Positions 1-7,917 are shown, numbered from the stretch's first letter. The stretch: DNA of 18,502 nt from Balneolaceae bacterium (GCA_007123985.1 SLGA01000334.1:1-18502), one strand, 5' to 3'. The notes: generated by a model not told the origin, from the letters alone. Numbers and translations are program-made.

Positions 1-670
1 CAGGAATAATCTGTTTTAAAAAGTGGCAGAGATTATCGCGTAATATTTTGTCGGTGATTGAACTGTATTCATCAAGTTTCTCCTTAAATGTTTGGATGGA
101 GTATGCCTCTTCAGATCCGGGCAAGCCTGCAATGATGGTTTTTGTCAGTTTCTCTTTTTCCTCTTCCGAAAACAGTTCAAAACGGGTTCCAGCTTTTTGC
201 CGGACATCAATTGTGTAATCCAGCTCTGCATTTATCCGATTCAAAATAAAGAGGTCGAATACTGCAAGTGAAATTTCGTCAAACCGCAGGGCTGTAGAGC
301 CGTCGGGCATTGGATATTCCAGGTTGGTACGAGTCCAGTCTAAGACGGGCATAAAATTGTAGCAAACAATGTCAATACCACAGGATCCCAGATTCCGAAT
401 CGATTCAATGTAGTGTTGAATATACTTTTCAGAACCATTTAATTTCTGTTTGATCTCTTCATGAACCGGAATACTTTCCACAACCGACCATCGCAAGCCG
501 GCCTCTTCGATGATCTGTTTTCTTGCCATGATTTCGTCTACAGACCATATTTCACCATTGGGAATATGATGCAATGCCGTAACTATACCTGTTGCACCGG
601 TCTGCTTTATTTCGCTTAGAGTTACGGGATCACCCGGGCCGAACCATCGCCAGGTTTGTTCAAGCTGCAT
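1..670 (-). CDS. uxuA: Mannonate dehydratase UxuA, C-terminus cut by window edge
   Basis: Reverse-strand reading from the ATG at 670-668 gives about 223 open residues running off the window at base 1; the family is usually near 390 aa, so roughly the N-terminal 57% is visible. The N-terminus carries the family signature: TWRWFGPGDPV at about residues 5-15, then GATGIVTALHHIPNGEIWS, then GLRWSVVESIPVHE, and later CYNFMPVLDWTRT. UxuA (EC 4.2.1.8) is cytoplasmic and dehydrates D-mannonate to 2-keto-3-deoxygluconate in hexuronate catabolism. The start lies 3 bases after the stop of the upstream Gfo/Idh/MocA lipoprotein gene, so the two are almost certainly co-transcribed. A GGAG at 680-683 (reverse strand), 9 nt before the ATG, supports this start. 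The identification rests on strong similarity to the well-known E. coli N-terminal motifs; the active-site C-terminal half cannot be inspected here. Confidence 0.93.
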   Translation of the reverse strand, partial: MQLEQTWRWFGPGDPVTLSEIKQTGATGIVTALHHIPNGEIWSVDEIMARKQIIEEAGLRWSVVESIPVHEEIKQKLNGSEKYIQHYIESIRNLGSCGIDIVCYNFMPVLDWTRTNLEYPMPDGSTALRFDEISLAVFDLFILNRINAELDYTIDVRQKAGTRFELFSEEEKEKLTKTIIAGLPGSEEAYSIQTFKEKLDEYSSITDKILRDNLCHFLKQIIP

Positions 671-673
671 CTG

Positions 674-2086
674 TTAATTCTCCATTGCCAATTCTCTGGC
701 TTTTGTTGTGATGAAATATTTGGTAATCATGTTTGGTACTTCCCACCCCGGTAATTCACCCTCTTGCAGATACCCGAAGTAGGCTTCAGCTACCTTGCCG
801 AAATGAGCTTCATGCCCAAGGTAGAATTGTTCCGGTATCTGCAGCTGCCATCCGGTTTCTGTTTCTATGAGGCTGATACCTGGAAATTCATCCTGTAATT
901 CTTCAATTGCATCAAAAATCGCAGTTTCAATTTCAGAAAGGCCGGTATTTTCGGCAGGTTCAATAAAGAGGGTGCTTTGAAAGTTTTGGTCCGCTCCCTG
1001 CCGTATCACAAGGTTCGCTTTGGTTCCTCGCATTAATGAAAAATGTGTGTCGTTACCTCCGGGAGGTGCTTCATACGCCCATTCCACAGAAACACGTGCA
1101 TGGTGACCGCGTATGGTGAAAGCTATTTCACCGTTACTGTAATAGGGCAGTTCATCGTTCTGGAGCTGATTCTGCAAATACTCCGGAAATTCGGAATGTC
1201 CGGTTATGTTTTCAAATTGCTGTTTTGTTAATGTTGTAGGCCACCTGCGTGCATCCACCATTTCAATGTCTTCTTCATGATAGATCGGTTCATCAGGAAA
1301 TGCGCCCCAAAGTGAAAGATCAACAAGGTGCGTGGTCACATCAACAATTCCATCACCCTGCTGGGTTACATCAAAATACCATGGCGGTCTTCGAAGAGGT
1401 GCACCGGAGACAATTTTATACAGATGGTGAACGCTCTCTTTTACAATTGCAGGATTTTCGGAATCACCTGTAACAAGATTGCCAAATACGTTCTGGTTTT
1501 GAGAGAGAATTCGCTGAATGCGGGATGTAACTTCGTAGCGTTCAGTCATAATATCATATAAAAGAACACCCCGATTTTGTGCAATCCGAAATGCTTCGGA
1601 CAGTTTTAGCCAGCCGCCATTATCTATAGCCATCGGTTTATCAGAAAGTACGTGAATACCTTCGTTAATTGATTGCAGAATGTAATCGGTTTTCATGCGA
1701 TTGTTGCCGGCCGCCACCATTACATTTCCGGGTTGCTCCCGGAGCATTGTGTCAAAATAATCTTCGCCCGTGTAGGTGATGAGATTCCAGTTTGTGGGGA
1801 AATCAACACGCGTGTTGAAGGCTTTAATTCTTTCTTTATGAAGCTCAAGATCTGCTCCTTGGGGTGCAAAAATGTAAACATCCGGATTGACCTGGCTTAG
1901 CATATTTTTCTGAACCAAAGCTGCATGGAAATGGCCCGGGTTCAGTGTCATCAGTGTGATTTCGTAAGATGAACCGGGATCGCTTTGTTGATTTTCTTGA
2001 TCTGTTTCACAGGCTGAAGTCATCATTGTTAAAGTTATTCCTATGGAGAGAGTTAATACTGCCGAAAGATGTTTGGGTTTTACCAT
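674..2086 (-). CDS. Exported Gfo/Idh/MocA-like oxidoreductase lipoprotein
   Basis: The open frame extends to 2158, but I place the start at the ATG at 2086 (470 aa). From there the protein begins MVKPKH, then a hydrophobic stretch, then TSAC with Cys26, a lipoprotein signal peptide (the lipobox is slightly atypical, Thr at -3). The upstream 24 codons would bury this signal. The mature part resembles the Gfo/Idh/MocA fold: a beta-alpha start ITLMTLNPGHFHAAL, a GNNRMKTDYI segment and VLSDKPMAID in place of the usual EKP motif. The second half resembles the putative oxidoreductase C-terminal domain family found mainly in Bacteroidota (family recall, not searched). The usual GxGxxG dinucleotide loop is replaced by NPGHFHA, so NAD(P) use is uncertain. 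It is the first gene of a two-gene operon with uxuA, suggesting work on a sugar acid or uronate-containing glycan at the cell envelope (inference). Confidence 0.8.
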   Translation of the reverse strand: MVKPKHLSAVLTLSIGITLTMMTSACETDQENQQSDPGSSYEITLMTLNPGHFHAALVQKNMLSQVNPDVYIFAPQGADLELHKERIKAFNTRVDFPTNWNLITYTGEDYFDTMLREQPGNVMVAAGNNRMKTDYILQSINEGIHVLSDKPMAIDNGGWLKLSEAFRIAQNRGVLLYDIMTERYEVTSRIQRILSQNQNVFGNLVTGDSENPAIVKESVHHLYKIVSGAPLRRPPWYFDVTQQGDGIVDVTTHLVDLSLWGAFPDEPIYHEEDIEMVDARRWPTTLTKQQFENITGHSEFPEYLQNQLQNDELPYYSNGEIAFTIRGHHARVSVEWAYEAPPGGNDTHFSLMRGTKANLVIRQGADQNFQSTLFIEPAENTGLSEIETAIFDAIEELQDEFPGISLIETETGWQLQIPEQFYLGHEAHFGKVAEAYFGYLQEGELPGWEVPNMITKYFITTKARELAMEN

Positions 2087-2185
2087 TCTGAATTGTAATA
2101 ATAGTGTCAAATATCTATGTTCTGAAAGCATATTAAACGCTTCACAACAGGTTTCCAAATTATAACAGACTAAAAAATTGGCATT
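2087..2185. promoter_or_regulatory. Divergent promoter region of the two Gfo/Idh/MocA operons
   Basis: This 99-base gap separates the leftward lipoprotein-uxuA operon from the rightward Tat-oxidoreductase operon, so it must carry promoters for both. No clear -35/-10 or TAnnTTTG pair stands out. An imperfect dyad TGAAAGC (2123-2129) / GCTTCA (2139-2144) lies mid-gap, and 2134-2142 reads TAAACGCTT, a weak match to LacI/CcpA-type operator cores with a central CG. The function is inferred from gene orientation; the operator suggestion is weak. Confidence 0.4.
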
Positions 2186-3505
2186 ATGGACAGACGAACT
2201 TTTATAAAAAGCTCAGCTTTAACATCAGCGGCTATTGGGTTAAGCGGACCATTAACGTTTGCACGCGGTATTGGTTCACCAAACGAGAAAGTCGTAGTTG
2301 CGGTAATGGGAGGTCGCGGGCGTGCCGGTTACCTGGCTGAGGTATTTGCAGCTGTTGAGGGAACAGAAGTAAAGTCTATTTTTGATGTGGACAATCGTCC
2401 GCTCGAAGATCTGGCCGTAAAAGTTGCTGAAATACAGGGGAGAAAGCCCGAAACGGGTATCGATTTCAGAAAGGCACTTGAAGATCCAGATGTAGATGCC
2501 CTGGTGATAGGTGCGCCTGATCACTGGCATACACCTGCCGCAATTATGGCCATGAAAGCCGGAAAGCATGTGTACATCGAAAAGCCGGGAAGCCACAATC
2601 CTGCCGAAGCCGAGTTGCTTGTAAGAGCACAGCAGCGATACGGAAAGGTGGTTCAAATGGGTAACCAGCAGCGATCGGCGCCCGAATCAATTGAGGCAAT
2701 ACAGGAAATCAGAGACGGGTTAATTGGCGATGTTTATTATGCAAAATGCTTCTATGCCAATGCCCGCGGCCCCATCGGAAGAGGGCAAATAGCTGAAGTG
2801 CCGGAATGGCTCGATTATGAACTTTGGCAGGGGCCGGCACCAAGAACTCCCTATCGCGATAATGTAATTCACTACAACTGGCATTGGTTCTGGAAATGGG
2901 GTACCGGTGAACTTCTGAACAATGGAACGCATGAGTATGATATCTGCCGGTGGGCACTGGGAGTGGATCTGCCAAATAAAATCGCTTCAAACGGAGGCCG
3001 TTTCCACTACGATGACGATTGGGAGTTTTATGATGTACAAAATGTGAATTTCGACTTTCCCGAGGGAAAAAGTATCAACTGGGAGGGGAGAAGCAGCAAC
3101 GGTTTCAGGTTCTGGGATGGTAAAGGCCGCGGCTCGCTGATTCACGGAACCAACGGTACCATGTTTATCGATCGGGATGGTTATATCGCTTACAATCTTG
3201 ATAATGAAGAGATCAAACGAAGAGTACGCGACAGTGAATCAGATGGTCTCGACACCGTTGGCGGCGGTGACCTAACCGATGACCATATTGTAAACTTTGC
3301 AGCGGCCATTCGCCAGGGTGAAAAACTTACCTCCCCGATTGATCAGGGACAAAAAAGTGTGATCGCTCTGCACATTGGAAATATTGCTCAATATGTTGGG
3401 CGATCGCTGAACATTAACCCTCAAACAGGGCGCATAATTGGGGATTCGGAAGCGATGAGTATGTGGCGGCGTGATTACGAACCGGGATGGGAACCACGAA
3501 TATAA
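2186..3505 (+). CDS. Tat-exported Gfo/Idh/MocA family oxidoreductase
   Basis: A 439-aa protein. It opens with a twin-arginine signal, MDRRTFIKSS, followed by an Ala/Leu-rich hydrophobic stretch to about residue 27. The Rossmann half follows: VVVAVMGGRGRAG (about 37-48), DALVIGAPDHWHTP (104-117) and the family lysine motif VYIEKPGSH (129-137). The C-terminal half has WHWFWKWGTGELLNNGTHEYDICRW split over about 232-256, with His249 in a THEYD motif, as in the Bacteroidota exported Gfo/Idh/MocA C2-type proteins. Tat export allows folding with NAD(P) bound in the cytoplasm, as known for Zymomonas glucose-fructose oxidoreductase. The substrate is probably a sugar or sugar acid but cannot be fixed; GH109-like glycosidase chemistry is a less likely alternative. 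It is the first gene of an operon with the FAD oxidoreductase 12 bases downstream. Confidence 0.88.
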   Translation: MDRRTFIKSSALTSAAIGLSGPLTFARGIGSPNEKVVVAVMGGRGRAGYLAEVFAAVEGTEVKSIFDVDNRPLEDLAVKVAEIQGRKPETGIDFRKALEDPDVDALVIGAPDHWHTPAAIMAMKAGKHVYIEKPGSHNPAEAELLVRAQQRYGKVVQMGNQQRSAPESIEAIQEIRDGLIGDVYYAKCFYANARGPIGRGQIAEVPEWLDYELWQGPAPRTPYRDNVIHYNWHWFWKWGTGELLNNGTHEYDICRWALGVDLPNKIASNGGRFHYDDDWEFYDVQNVNFDFPEGKSINWEGRSSNGFRFWDGKGRGSLIHGTNGTMFIDRDGYIAYNLDNEEIKRRVRDSESDGLDTVGGGDLTDDHIVNFAAAIRQGEKLTSPIDQGQKSVIALHIGNIAQYVGRSLNINPQTGRIIGDSEAMSMWRRDYEPGWEPRI

Positions 3506-3517
3506 TCTACCCGTTTG

Positions 3518-4612
3518 ATGGAAAAACAGCATTCCTTTTGGGAGCGTGAAGAGTGGCTCAAACCACCCGATTTAGTGGTTATCGGTGGTGGGATTGTGGG
3601 TGCGTCCACAGCACTTTTTTATAAAGAAATCTACCCCGATCATGATGTGATTATTGTGGACAAGGGGATTACTCCTGAAGGTGCAAGTACACGAAATGCA
3701 GGGTTTTCTTGTATCGGTTCAATTTCTGAGCATCTGGCTGATCTGAAAATTTCCGGTGAAGAGACCGTATTTAAACGTATAGGGAGGCGTTGGAACGGCC
3801 TTCAGTTGCTTCGAAAAACCATTGGTGATGATGTGATGGACTATCAGAATACCGGTGGTTACGAAATTTTCAAAGAGGAGAAAACCTATAAACGTTGTGC
3901 TGAAAAAATCCCTTGGTTCAATCAAAAACTAAAAGATAAGTTTGGGCTTAAGGATGTCTATTCCATGGATGTATATGAAGGATATCCGGCTATATTTAAC
4001 CGGGTTGAGGGCGCAATTAACAGTGGTAAACTGATGCGCACTTTGCATGTTCGGCTCGCGAAAGCAGGCATCCGCATTTGGTGGAACAGTAAAGTTTTGC
4101 GTGTGGAAACCGGGGCGGTGCACTTTGAAAACGGTTTTCAAATCAATCCGAAAAAAACGGTAATTGCTGTGAATGGTTTTTTGCAGCGTTTGGAAAATCT
4201 GCCGGTACATCCCGCGCGAGGTTTTGTGTTCGTAACAAAACCCATCTCCGATCTGAAATGGATAGGTACATTCCATTATGATGAAGGGTATGTCTATTTC
4301 AGAAATGTGAATGACAGGTTACTTCTGGGTGGAGGCAGAAACGTTGCAAAAGAGGAGGAGGCGACGGATCTTTTCGGTGCCAATCAAAAAATCAGGGATT
4401 ATCTGATTGGCTTTGCAGACAAGACTTTAAAACTTCCCGAAAAGTGGGAAATTGATATTGAGTGGAGCGGTATTATGGGGATGACCGAAAACAAAGAACC
4501 AATCCATCAAAAAGTAAAACCCGGCGTTTGGGTTGCTGCCGGGCTCAGTGGTATGGGTATTGCCATCGGTATGCAGGTGGCAAAGGAGTTGGTTTTAAAG
4601 ATGGAAGAGTGA
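3518..4612 (+). CDS. DAO-family FAD-dependent oxidoreductase
   Basis: A 364-aa protein. I use the ATG at 3518; a TTG three bases upstream is in frame but less likely. The FAD-binding Rossmann motif VVIGGGIVGAS lies at residues 20-30, followed by an acidic strand end IIVDKG (45-50) and GASTRNAGFSC (56-65), the second nucleotide-contact region typical of the DAO/DadA/PuuB group. The C-terminus has the late FAD-binding segment AAGLSGMGIAIG. The family oxidises amines, amino acids or imino acids (glycine oxidase, D-amino-acid dehydrogenase, gamma-glutamylputrescine oxidase); the substrate here is unknown. There is no signal peptide, so it should be cytoplasmic or membrane-associated, unlike its exported operon partner. 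It follows the Tat-oxidoreductase by 12 bases, so co-transcription is very likely. The stop codon lies inside a 10-bp hairpin. Confidence 0.85.
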   Translation: MEKQHSFWEREEWLKPPDLVVIGGGIVGASTALFYKEIYPDHDVIIVDKGITPEGASTRNAGFSCIGSISEHLADLKISGEETVFKRIGRRWNGLQLLRKTIGDDVMDYQNTGGYEIFKEEKTYKRCAEKIPWFNQKLKDKFGLKDVYSMDVYEGYPAIFNRVEGAINSGKLMRTLHVRLAKAGIRIWWNSKVLRVETGAVHFENGFQINPKKTVIAVNGFLQRLENLPVHPARGFVFVTKPISDLKWIGTFHYDEGYVYFRNVNDRLLLGGGRNVAKEEEATDLFGANQKIRDYLIGFADKTLKLPEKWEIDIEWSGIMGMTENKEPIHQKVKPGVWVAAGLSGMGIAIGMQVAKELVLKMEE

Positions 4613-4641
4613 GATGTGAAGTAGTTTTCAATCACATCTCA
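4610..4641. terminator. Perfect 10-bp hairpin between convergent genes
   Basis: TGAGATGTGA at 4610-4619 is exactly complementary to TCACATCTCA at 4632-4641, with a 12-base loop. It begins at the stop codon of the FAD oxidoreductase and lies 15 bases beyond the stop of the convergent UPF0182 gene, the expected place for a shared transcription end. There is no real T-run on either side, so it is not a classical intrinsic terminator; it may act as an RNA 3'-end stabiliser. Confidence 0.55.
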
Positions 4642-4655
4642 TATCTTAATACAGA

Positions 4656-7382
4656 TCAATTATTATTGATCTTCTCATCCAATTCGCGCAGGAGTTCTCC
4701 GTAGCGGGTCCAGTTACCCTCTTCAAGTGCGGTAATCATATCGCGCCAGGTAGATCGGATCTCGCTGAGTTGCTGCGCCGTAAGATCGGGTGCTGCTCCT
4801 TCTGCGATGCCAAGAGGCGGGGTACCATCCGTAATAGCGGGTAATGCAGCAGTTGGCAGGATAAAATCAGCCTCCTGCCCGAATAGTTCATAGATAGCCT
4901 GTTCAATCGTTGGCTGCATCGCAATGTTATCACCAATTGCTACAATAACCCGTTGCAGTTGTGGGATCTCTACATTATCGGCCAAAAGGAATACCGGTTC
5001 AACATAGAGAAATGAGTTCTCAATGGGAATTACCATAAGGTTACCGCGAATTACCCGCGAACCCCGCTGATCCCAAAGGGCAATTTGCCGGGAAATTTCA
5101 GGGTCCTGATCAATCCGTGCTTCTATCTGTGCCGGCCCGTATATGAGACGCTCTTTCGGTAGTTTGTACACTATCAGATCGCCGTAACTGCCGGGATCAG
5201 ATTTTGCCGCCATCCAGGAGATCATATTGTCACGGTTTTCAGGTGTGAGAGGACTGATGAGCATAAACTCAAGATTCTCCTGTCCGGGTAATCGTGCCAA
5301 TACATAATATGGTTCCATCAAAATGCTGCGGCCGCCATAGCTTTCATTAGGGCGGGTCCACAAATCTTCCTGGTTATAGAAAACCTGCGGGCGGGTCATA
5401 TGATAGCGGGCAAACGTTTCAATTTGAACTTCAAACAGATCTTGTGGATAACGGAAATGGTTATCGAGACCGGCAGGAAGTTCGTCTAAAGATTTGAACA
5501 GTTCAGGAAAAATATTTCGGTAAACTCTCAGTACGGGATCCTCATCATCCACCACAAAATAATCAACTGTGCCTTCATAGGCGTCAACAACTACTTTGAC
5601 AGAGTTTCGAATGTAGTTGAACCGGTTGCGGTAACGTTGTGAATAAGGGAAGGTGGAAGAGGTTGTGTAAGCATCCTGGATCCAAAGCAGCCTGCCTTCG
5701 TGCAGTACAAGGTAGGGGTCGTTATCCAGCTGGAGGAATGGAGTTATTTTGTTGATTCGCTCCTGCACACTTCGCCAGATTTGCAGACGGCTTTCATTAT
5801 GGATGTAATCAGACAGCAGAATGTTAATGTCTCCCAGTTCCCATGCAAAAAGAAGTTTTCTAAACATGTTCGATATTTGAATACCACCGTCACCATCGTA
5901 ATGGATGTACACATTGGCATCGCCATCAGGGTAGTGAAGCTCTTCAACACCGGAGTTTACAATGTAATAACCTGAACTGTTTTCGCCGTAGTAGATAGCC
6001 GGTTTTTCAACAGGAAGATCGGGGCTATCTGAGATGGGTGGCAGGTTACGAATAATCAGGCGCGGTTCACCCTGCCTGTTGGTTTCTGTTACCGGATTCA
6101 TCACGAGACCGTAACCATGTGTGTACTGTAAATGCCTGTTTACCCAGGTATCTGATTGGCTGGGGAGTGTTCGGGCTATTTCACGTGCGGCGAGCATCAT
6201 TTGGGTTACTTCGCCATCAACCATGTAACGGTCGTTATCTATAGAGTAAAATTCGTAGTACGATCGAATCTCCTGTAGCTGTTTGTACGTTCCAAGGAGC
6301 AATCTTGGATCCCATAAGCGGATGTTATCAATGGCATCCTGATTGTTACGAATGTCTGCAATGTTAAGGGTATCATCTGCCATGTATTCCACCTCGGTTA
6401 CGTTGTGAAGATCATAAGCAAGGCGTGTCATGTTGATATTGTGCTCAAGATAGGGTGTTTCCAGCTGGAGTTCGTTCGGTTCTACACTAAACTGTTGTAC
6501 AACAGATGGAAGCAATCCCCTGCCAATCACAAGTACAACCACTAATAACCCTCCCAGTATTGGAATAAAGCGATTCAGGTTCACCCAGCGGTTCACCAAA
6601 AATATCACTGAAAGCAGCAGGGAGAGAATAAAAAGGGTCCAGATGGCCGGCAGCTGGATGGTTACATCGGTGTAACCGGCGCCAAATACAATACCGTCGG
6701 ATTTAAAGAGCAGTTCATATCGATCCAGATAAAAGCCCCATGCCAACAGTACAAGCCAGATAGCGATGTTGAGATTTAGGTGGTTCATCACCCTTTTAGG
6801 GGCATCAAAATTTGTAAGTGATTGCACCCTCAAAAGGCCTGTAAAAATGTATGATAGTGCAAGAATAGCAACGGTTAAAAATGCGATGGAGATGAGTGAA
6901 CTCTGAACTACTCCCCAGAATGGAAACTGAAACAGGTAAAAACCGATGTCTCTTCCGAAAAGTGGGTCCACTTCGCCGAACTCAACATTGCTGATAAACC
7001 GGAGCGATTCATCCCAGCGAATAAAGAAACTGAGAGCAAAAAGCAGTGCCATTACAAGGGCACCGAGCGTAAAAAACTGCTTGATTCTCTTGGTGGCAAA
7101 ATCGCTGTTGAAATCGAATTCCACACCTTGCAGTGGAGTACCGTGCAGGCTTATATTTTTGAGCTGGGAGGCCAGGTGTCTGAAATTGAGCGTGAAGTAG
7201 ATCGCTGAGATTACAAAAGCCCCGGCGATAAGGAGTAGCTGAGTACTTCGAAGAACCCAGAATACGCGTTCGTATCCAAGTTCGCTGAGCCAAAGCCACT
7301 CAAAAATCCAGCTGGATGATATTGAAAGCAGTATGAGAGGTATGGCAATAAAAAGTGCAAGTTTAATCAGGCGTGACGACAT
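4656..7382 (-). CDS. UPF0182 family large membrane protein
   Basis: A 908-aa protein. The N-terminal third holds about seven hydrophobic helices, near residues 7-25, 42-64, 102-120, 155-180, 205-222, 245-265 and 270-292. They are followed by a long extracytoplasmic domain of about 600 residues. Hallmarks of UPF0182 (COG1615) are DPLFGRDIGFYLFQFPFW after the third helix and VEPNELQLETPYLEHNI right after the last helix, plus the NLPPISDS/YYGE and LWIQDAYT segments. The length matches the family (about 900-1000 aa). The family is known mostly from Actinobacteria, Cyanobacteria and scattered Bacteroidota-like groups; its function is not established. The acidic tail (LTAQQLSEIRSTWRDMI...ELDEKINNN) looks like a short helical C-terminal extension. 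It stands alone on this strand, convergent with the FAD oxidoreductase and divergent from the zinc-ribbon/MFS unit. Confidence 0.92.
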   Translation of the reverse strand: MSSRLIKLALFIAIPLILLSISSSWIFEWLWLSELGYERVFWVLRSTQLLLIAGAFVISAIYFTLNFRHLASQLKNISLHGTPLQGVEFDFNSDFATKRIKQFFTLGALVMALLFALSFFIRWDESLRFISNVEFGEVDPLFGRDIGFYLFQFPFWGVVQSSLISIAFLTVAILALSYIFTGLLRVQSLTNFDAPKRVMNHLNLNIAIWLVLLAWGFYLDRYELLFKSDGIVFGAGYTDVTIQLPAIWTLFILSLLLSVIFLVNRWVNLNRFIPILGGLLVVVLVIGRGLLPSVVQQFSVEPNELQLETPYLEHNINMTRLAYDLHNVTEVEYMADDTLNIADIRNNQDAIDNIRLWDPRLLLGTYKQLQEIRSYYEFYSIDNDRYMVDGEVTQMMLAAREIARTLPSQSDTWVNRHLQYTHGYGLVMNPVTETNRQGEPRLIIRNLPPISDSPDLPVEKPAIYYGENSSGYYIVNSGVEELHYPDGDANVYIHYDGDGGIQISNMFRKLLFAWELGDINILLSDYIHNESRLQIWRSVQERINKITPFLQLDNDPYLVLHEGRLLWIQDAYTTSSTFPYSQRYRNRFNYIRNSVKVVVDAYEGTVDYFVVDDEDPVLRVYRNIFPELFKSLDELPAGLDNHFRYPQDLFEVQIETFARYHMTRPQVFYNQEDLWTRPNESYGGRSILMEPYYVLARLPGQENLEFMLISPLTPENRDNMISWMAAKSDPGSYGDLIVYKLPKERLIYGPAQIEARIDQDPEISRQIALWDQRGSRVIRGNLMVIPIENSFLYVEPVFLLADNVEIPQLQRVIVAIGDNIAMQPTIEQAIYELFGQEADFILPTAALPAITDGTPPLGIAEGAAPDLTAQQLSEIRSTWRDMITALEEGNWTRYGELLRELDEKINNN

Positions 7383-7496
7383 ATAGAATTGGACTTCATG
7401 GAAATTTCTTTACAGGCTTTTAAAATACGAAGATAGCAGGTTAAGCTCGACTGATTTTTTTGAGTGTCGGTTGTTTGGGAGAACTATTAGAAGTAA

Positions 7497-7546
7497 CAAC
7501 AAACAATTATGAATTGAATATCTATAAACTGATAATTGTTGAGTTG
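7497..7546. repeat. Dyad in the UPF0182/zinc-ribbon intergenic region
   Basis: AACAATTAT (7502-7510) and ATAATTGTT (7532-7540) are exact reverse complements, and flanking CAAC (7497-7500) and GTTG (7543-7546) extend the symmetry after a small bulge. The arms are separated by 21 bases, about two helical turns between like positions. It abuts the proposed promoter at 7544-7572. It could be a regulator binding site or an untranslated structure; no binder is identified. Confidence 0.45.
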
Positions 7547-7572
7547 ATGAAGTATCTTTCAGATTACGTTTG
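7544..7572 (+). promoter_or_regulatory. Candidate Bacteroidota-type promoter for the zinc-ribbon/MFS unit
   Basis: TACGTTTG at 7565-7572 matches the Bacteroidota -7 element TAnnTTTG exactly. A TTG at 7544-7546 lies 18 bases upstream, close to the 19-21 usual for the -33 element. Initiation would be near 7579, leaving a leader of about 58 nt before the ATG at 7637. This is a motif match only. Confidence 0.38.
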
Positions 7573-7636
7573 TATTTACTAAACATTAATTCTCTGTTAC
7601 TGTACAGATCAATTACACTAACAATCGAGTTAAACC

Positions 7637-7792
7637 ATGAAGACAAAAGAGTGCCCCGGTTGCGCAATGGATGTGGATGAAAGAGCCGAGGTCTGTCCTA
7701 TCTGTAAGTATGAATTCCCGCAACAGTCGAAATCTCTGCAAGCAGTGATTTGGCTGTTTATTCTGCTTATGCTTTTTTGGGTATTTTTCTAA
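7637..7792 (+). CDS. Small zinc-ribbon protein with one C-terminal TM helix
   Basis: A 51-aa reading frame from the ATG at 7637. Residues 1-28 carry two CxxC knuckles, CPGC at 6-9 and CPIC at 20-23, ending in KYEFPQQ: a minimal zinc ribbon with 10 residues between the knuckles. Residues 36-51 (QAVIWLFILLMLFWVFF at the very end) form one hydrophobic helix with no residues beyond it, as in a tail-anchored protein whose zinc domain stays in the cytoplasm. The intact four-cysteine pattern plus TM anchor makes a chance ORF unlikely. Its stop overlaps the next ATG as TAATG. A candidate promoter and dyad lie upstream. Function unknown; similar tiny zinc-ribbon membrane proteins occur in related genomes (general recall, not searched). 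Confidence 0.78.
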   Translation: MKTKECPGCAMDVDERAEVCPICKYEFPQQSKSLQAVIWLFILLMLFWVFF

Positions 7793-7917
7793 TGAAATGT
7801 TATAAGAAGCTGGAAGCGCTTCGGGATCTAATTGCACTGAATCATTCGTTTTCAGCTAAAAAAAGCCGTATTTTACGAGCTTACAAAAAATTTATAATAC
7901 GGTACCCCAACAACTAA
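7792..7917 (+). CDS. 41-aa basic small ORF coupled between zinc-ribbon and MFS genes
   Basis: From the ATG at 7792-7794 the frame runs 41 codons to a TAA at 7915-7917. It begins MKCYKKLEALRDLIALNH and ends AYKKFIIRYPNN, and is lysine/arginine-rich and probably helical (LEALRDLIALNH; KKSRILRAYKKF). Both ends share bases with neighbours: the start overlaps the zinc-ribbon stop as TAATG, and its own stop overlaps the MFS start as TAATG. Such double overlap is typical of translational coupling and argues for real translation. No family is recognised. The alternative is that this is merely leader sequence for the MFS gene; a TATAAT at 7893-7898 could be a -10 element there. Confidence 0.5.
   Translation: MKCYKKLEALRDLIALNHSFSAKKSRILRAYKKFIIRYPNN

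Noticed and set aside
2133..2144. LacI-type operator core TTAAACGCTTCA in the divergent promoter
   Set aside because: Only the central nine bases fit the general consensus, the outer arms fail, and it does not resemble the dyads near the lacI gene; kept only as a weak note.
2087..2158. 24-residue N-terminal extension of the Gfo/Idh/MocA lipoprotein
   Set aside because: It would bury the lipoprotein signal; the ATG at 2086 gives a standard one.
7601..7608. Palindrome CTGTACAG upstream of the zinc-ribbon gene
   Set aside because: An isolated 8-bp palindrome, not repeated, no partner evidence.
7410..7837. Minus-strand open frames across the zinc-ribbon region
   Set aside because: They lie antisense to the zinc-ribbon and 41-aa frames, show no domain or signal, and look low-complexity and chance.
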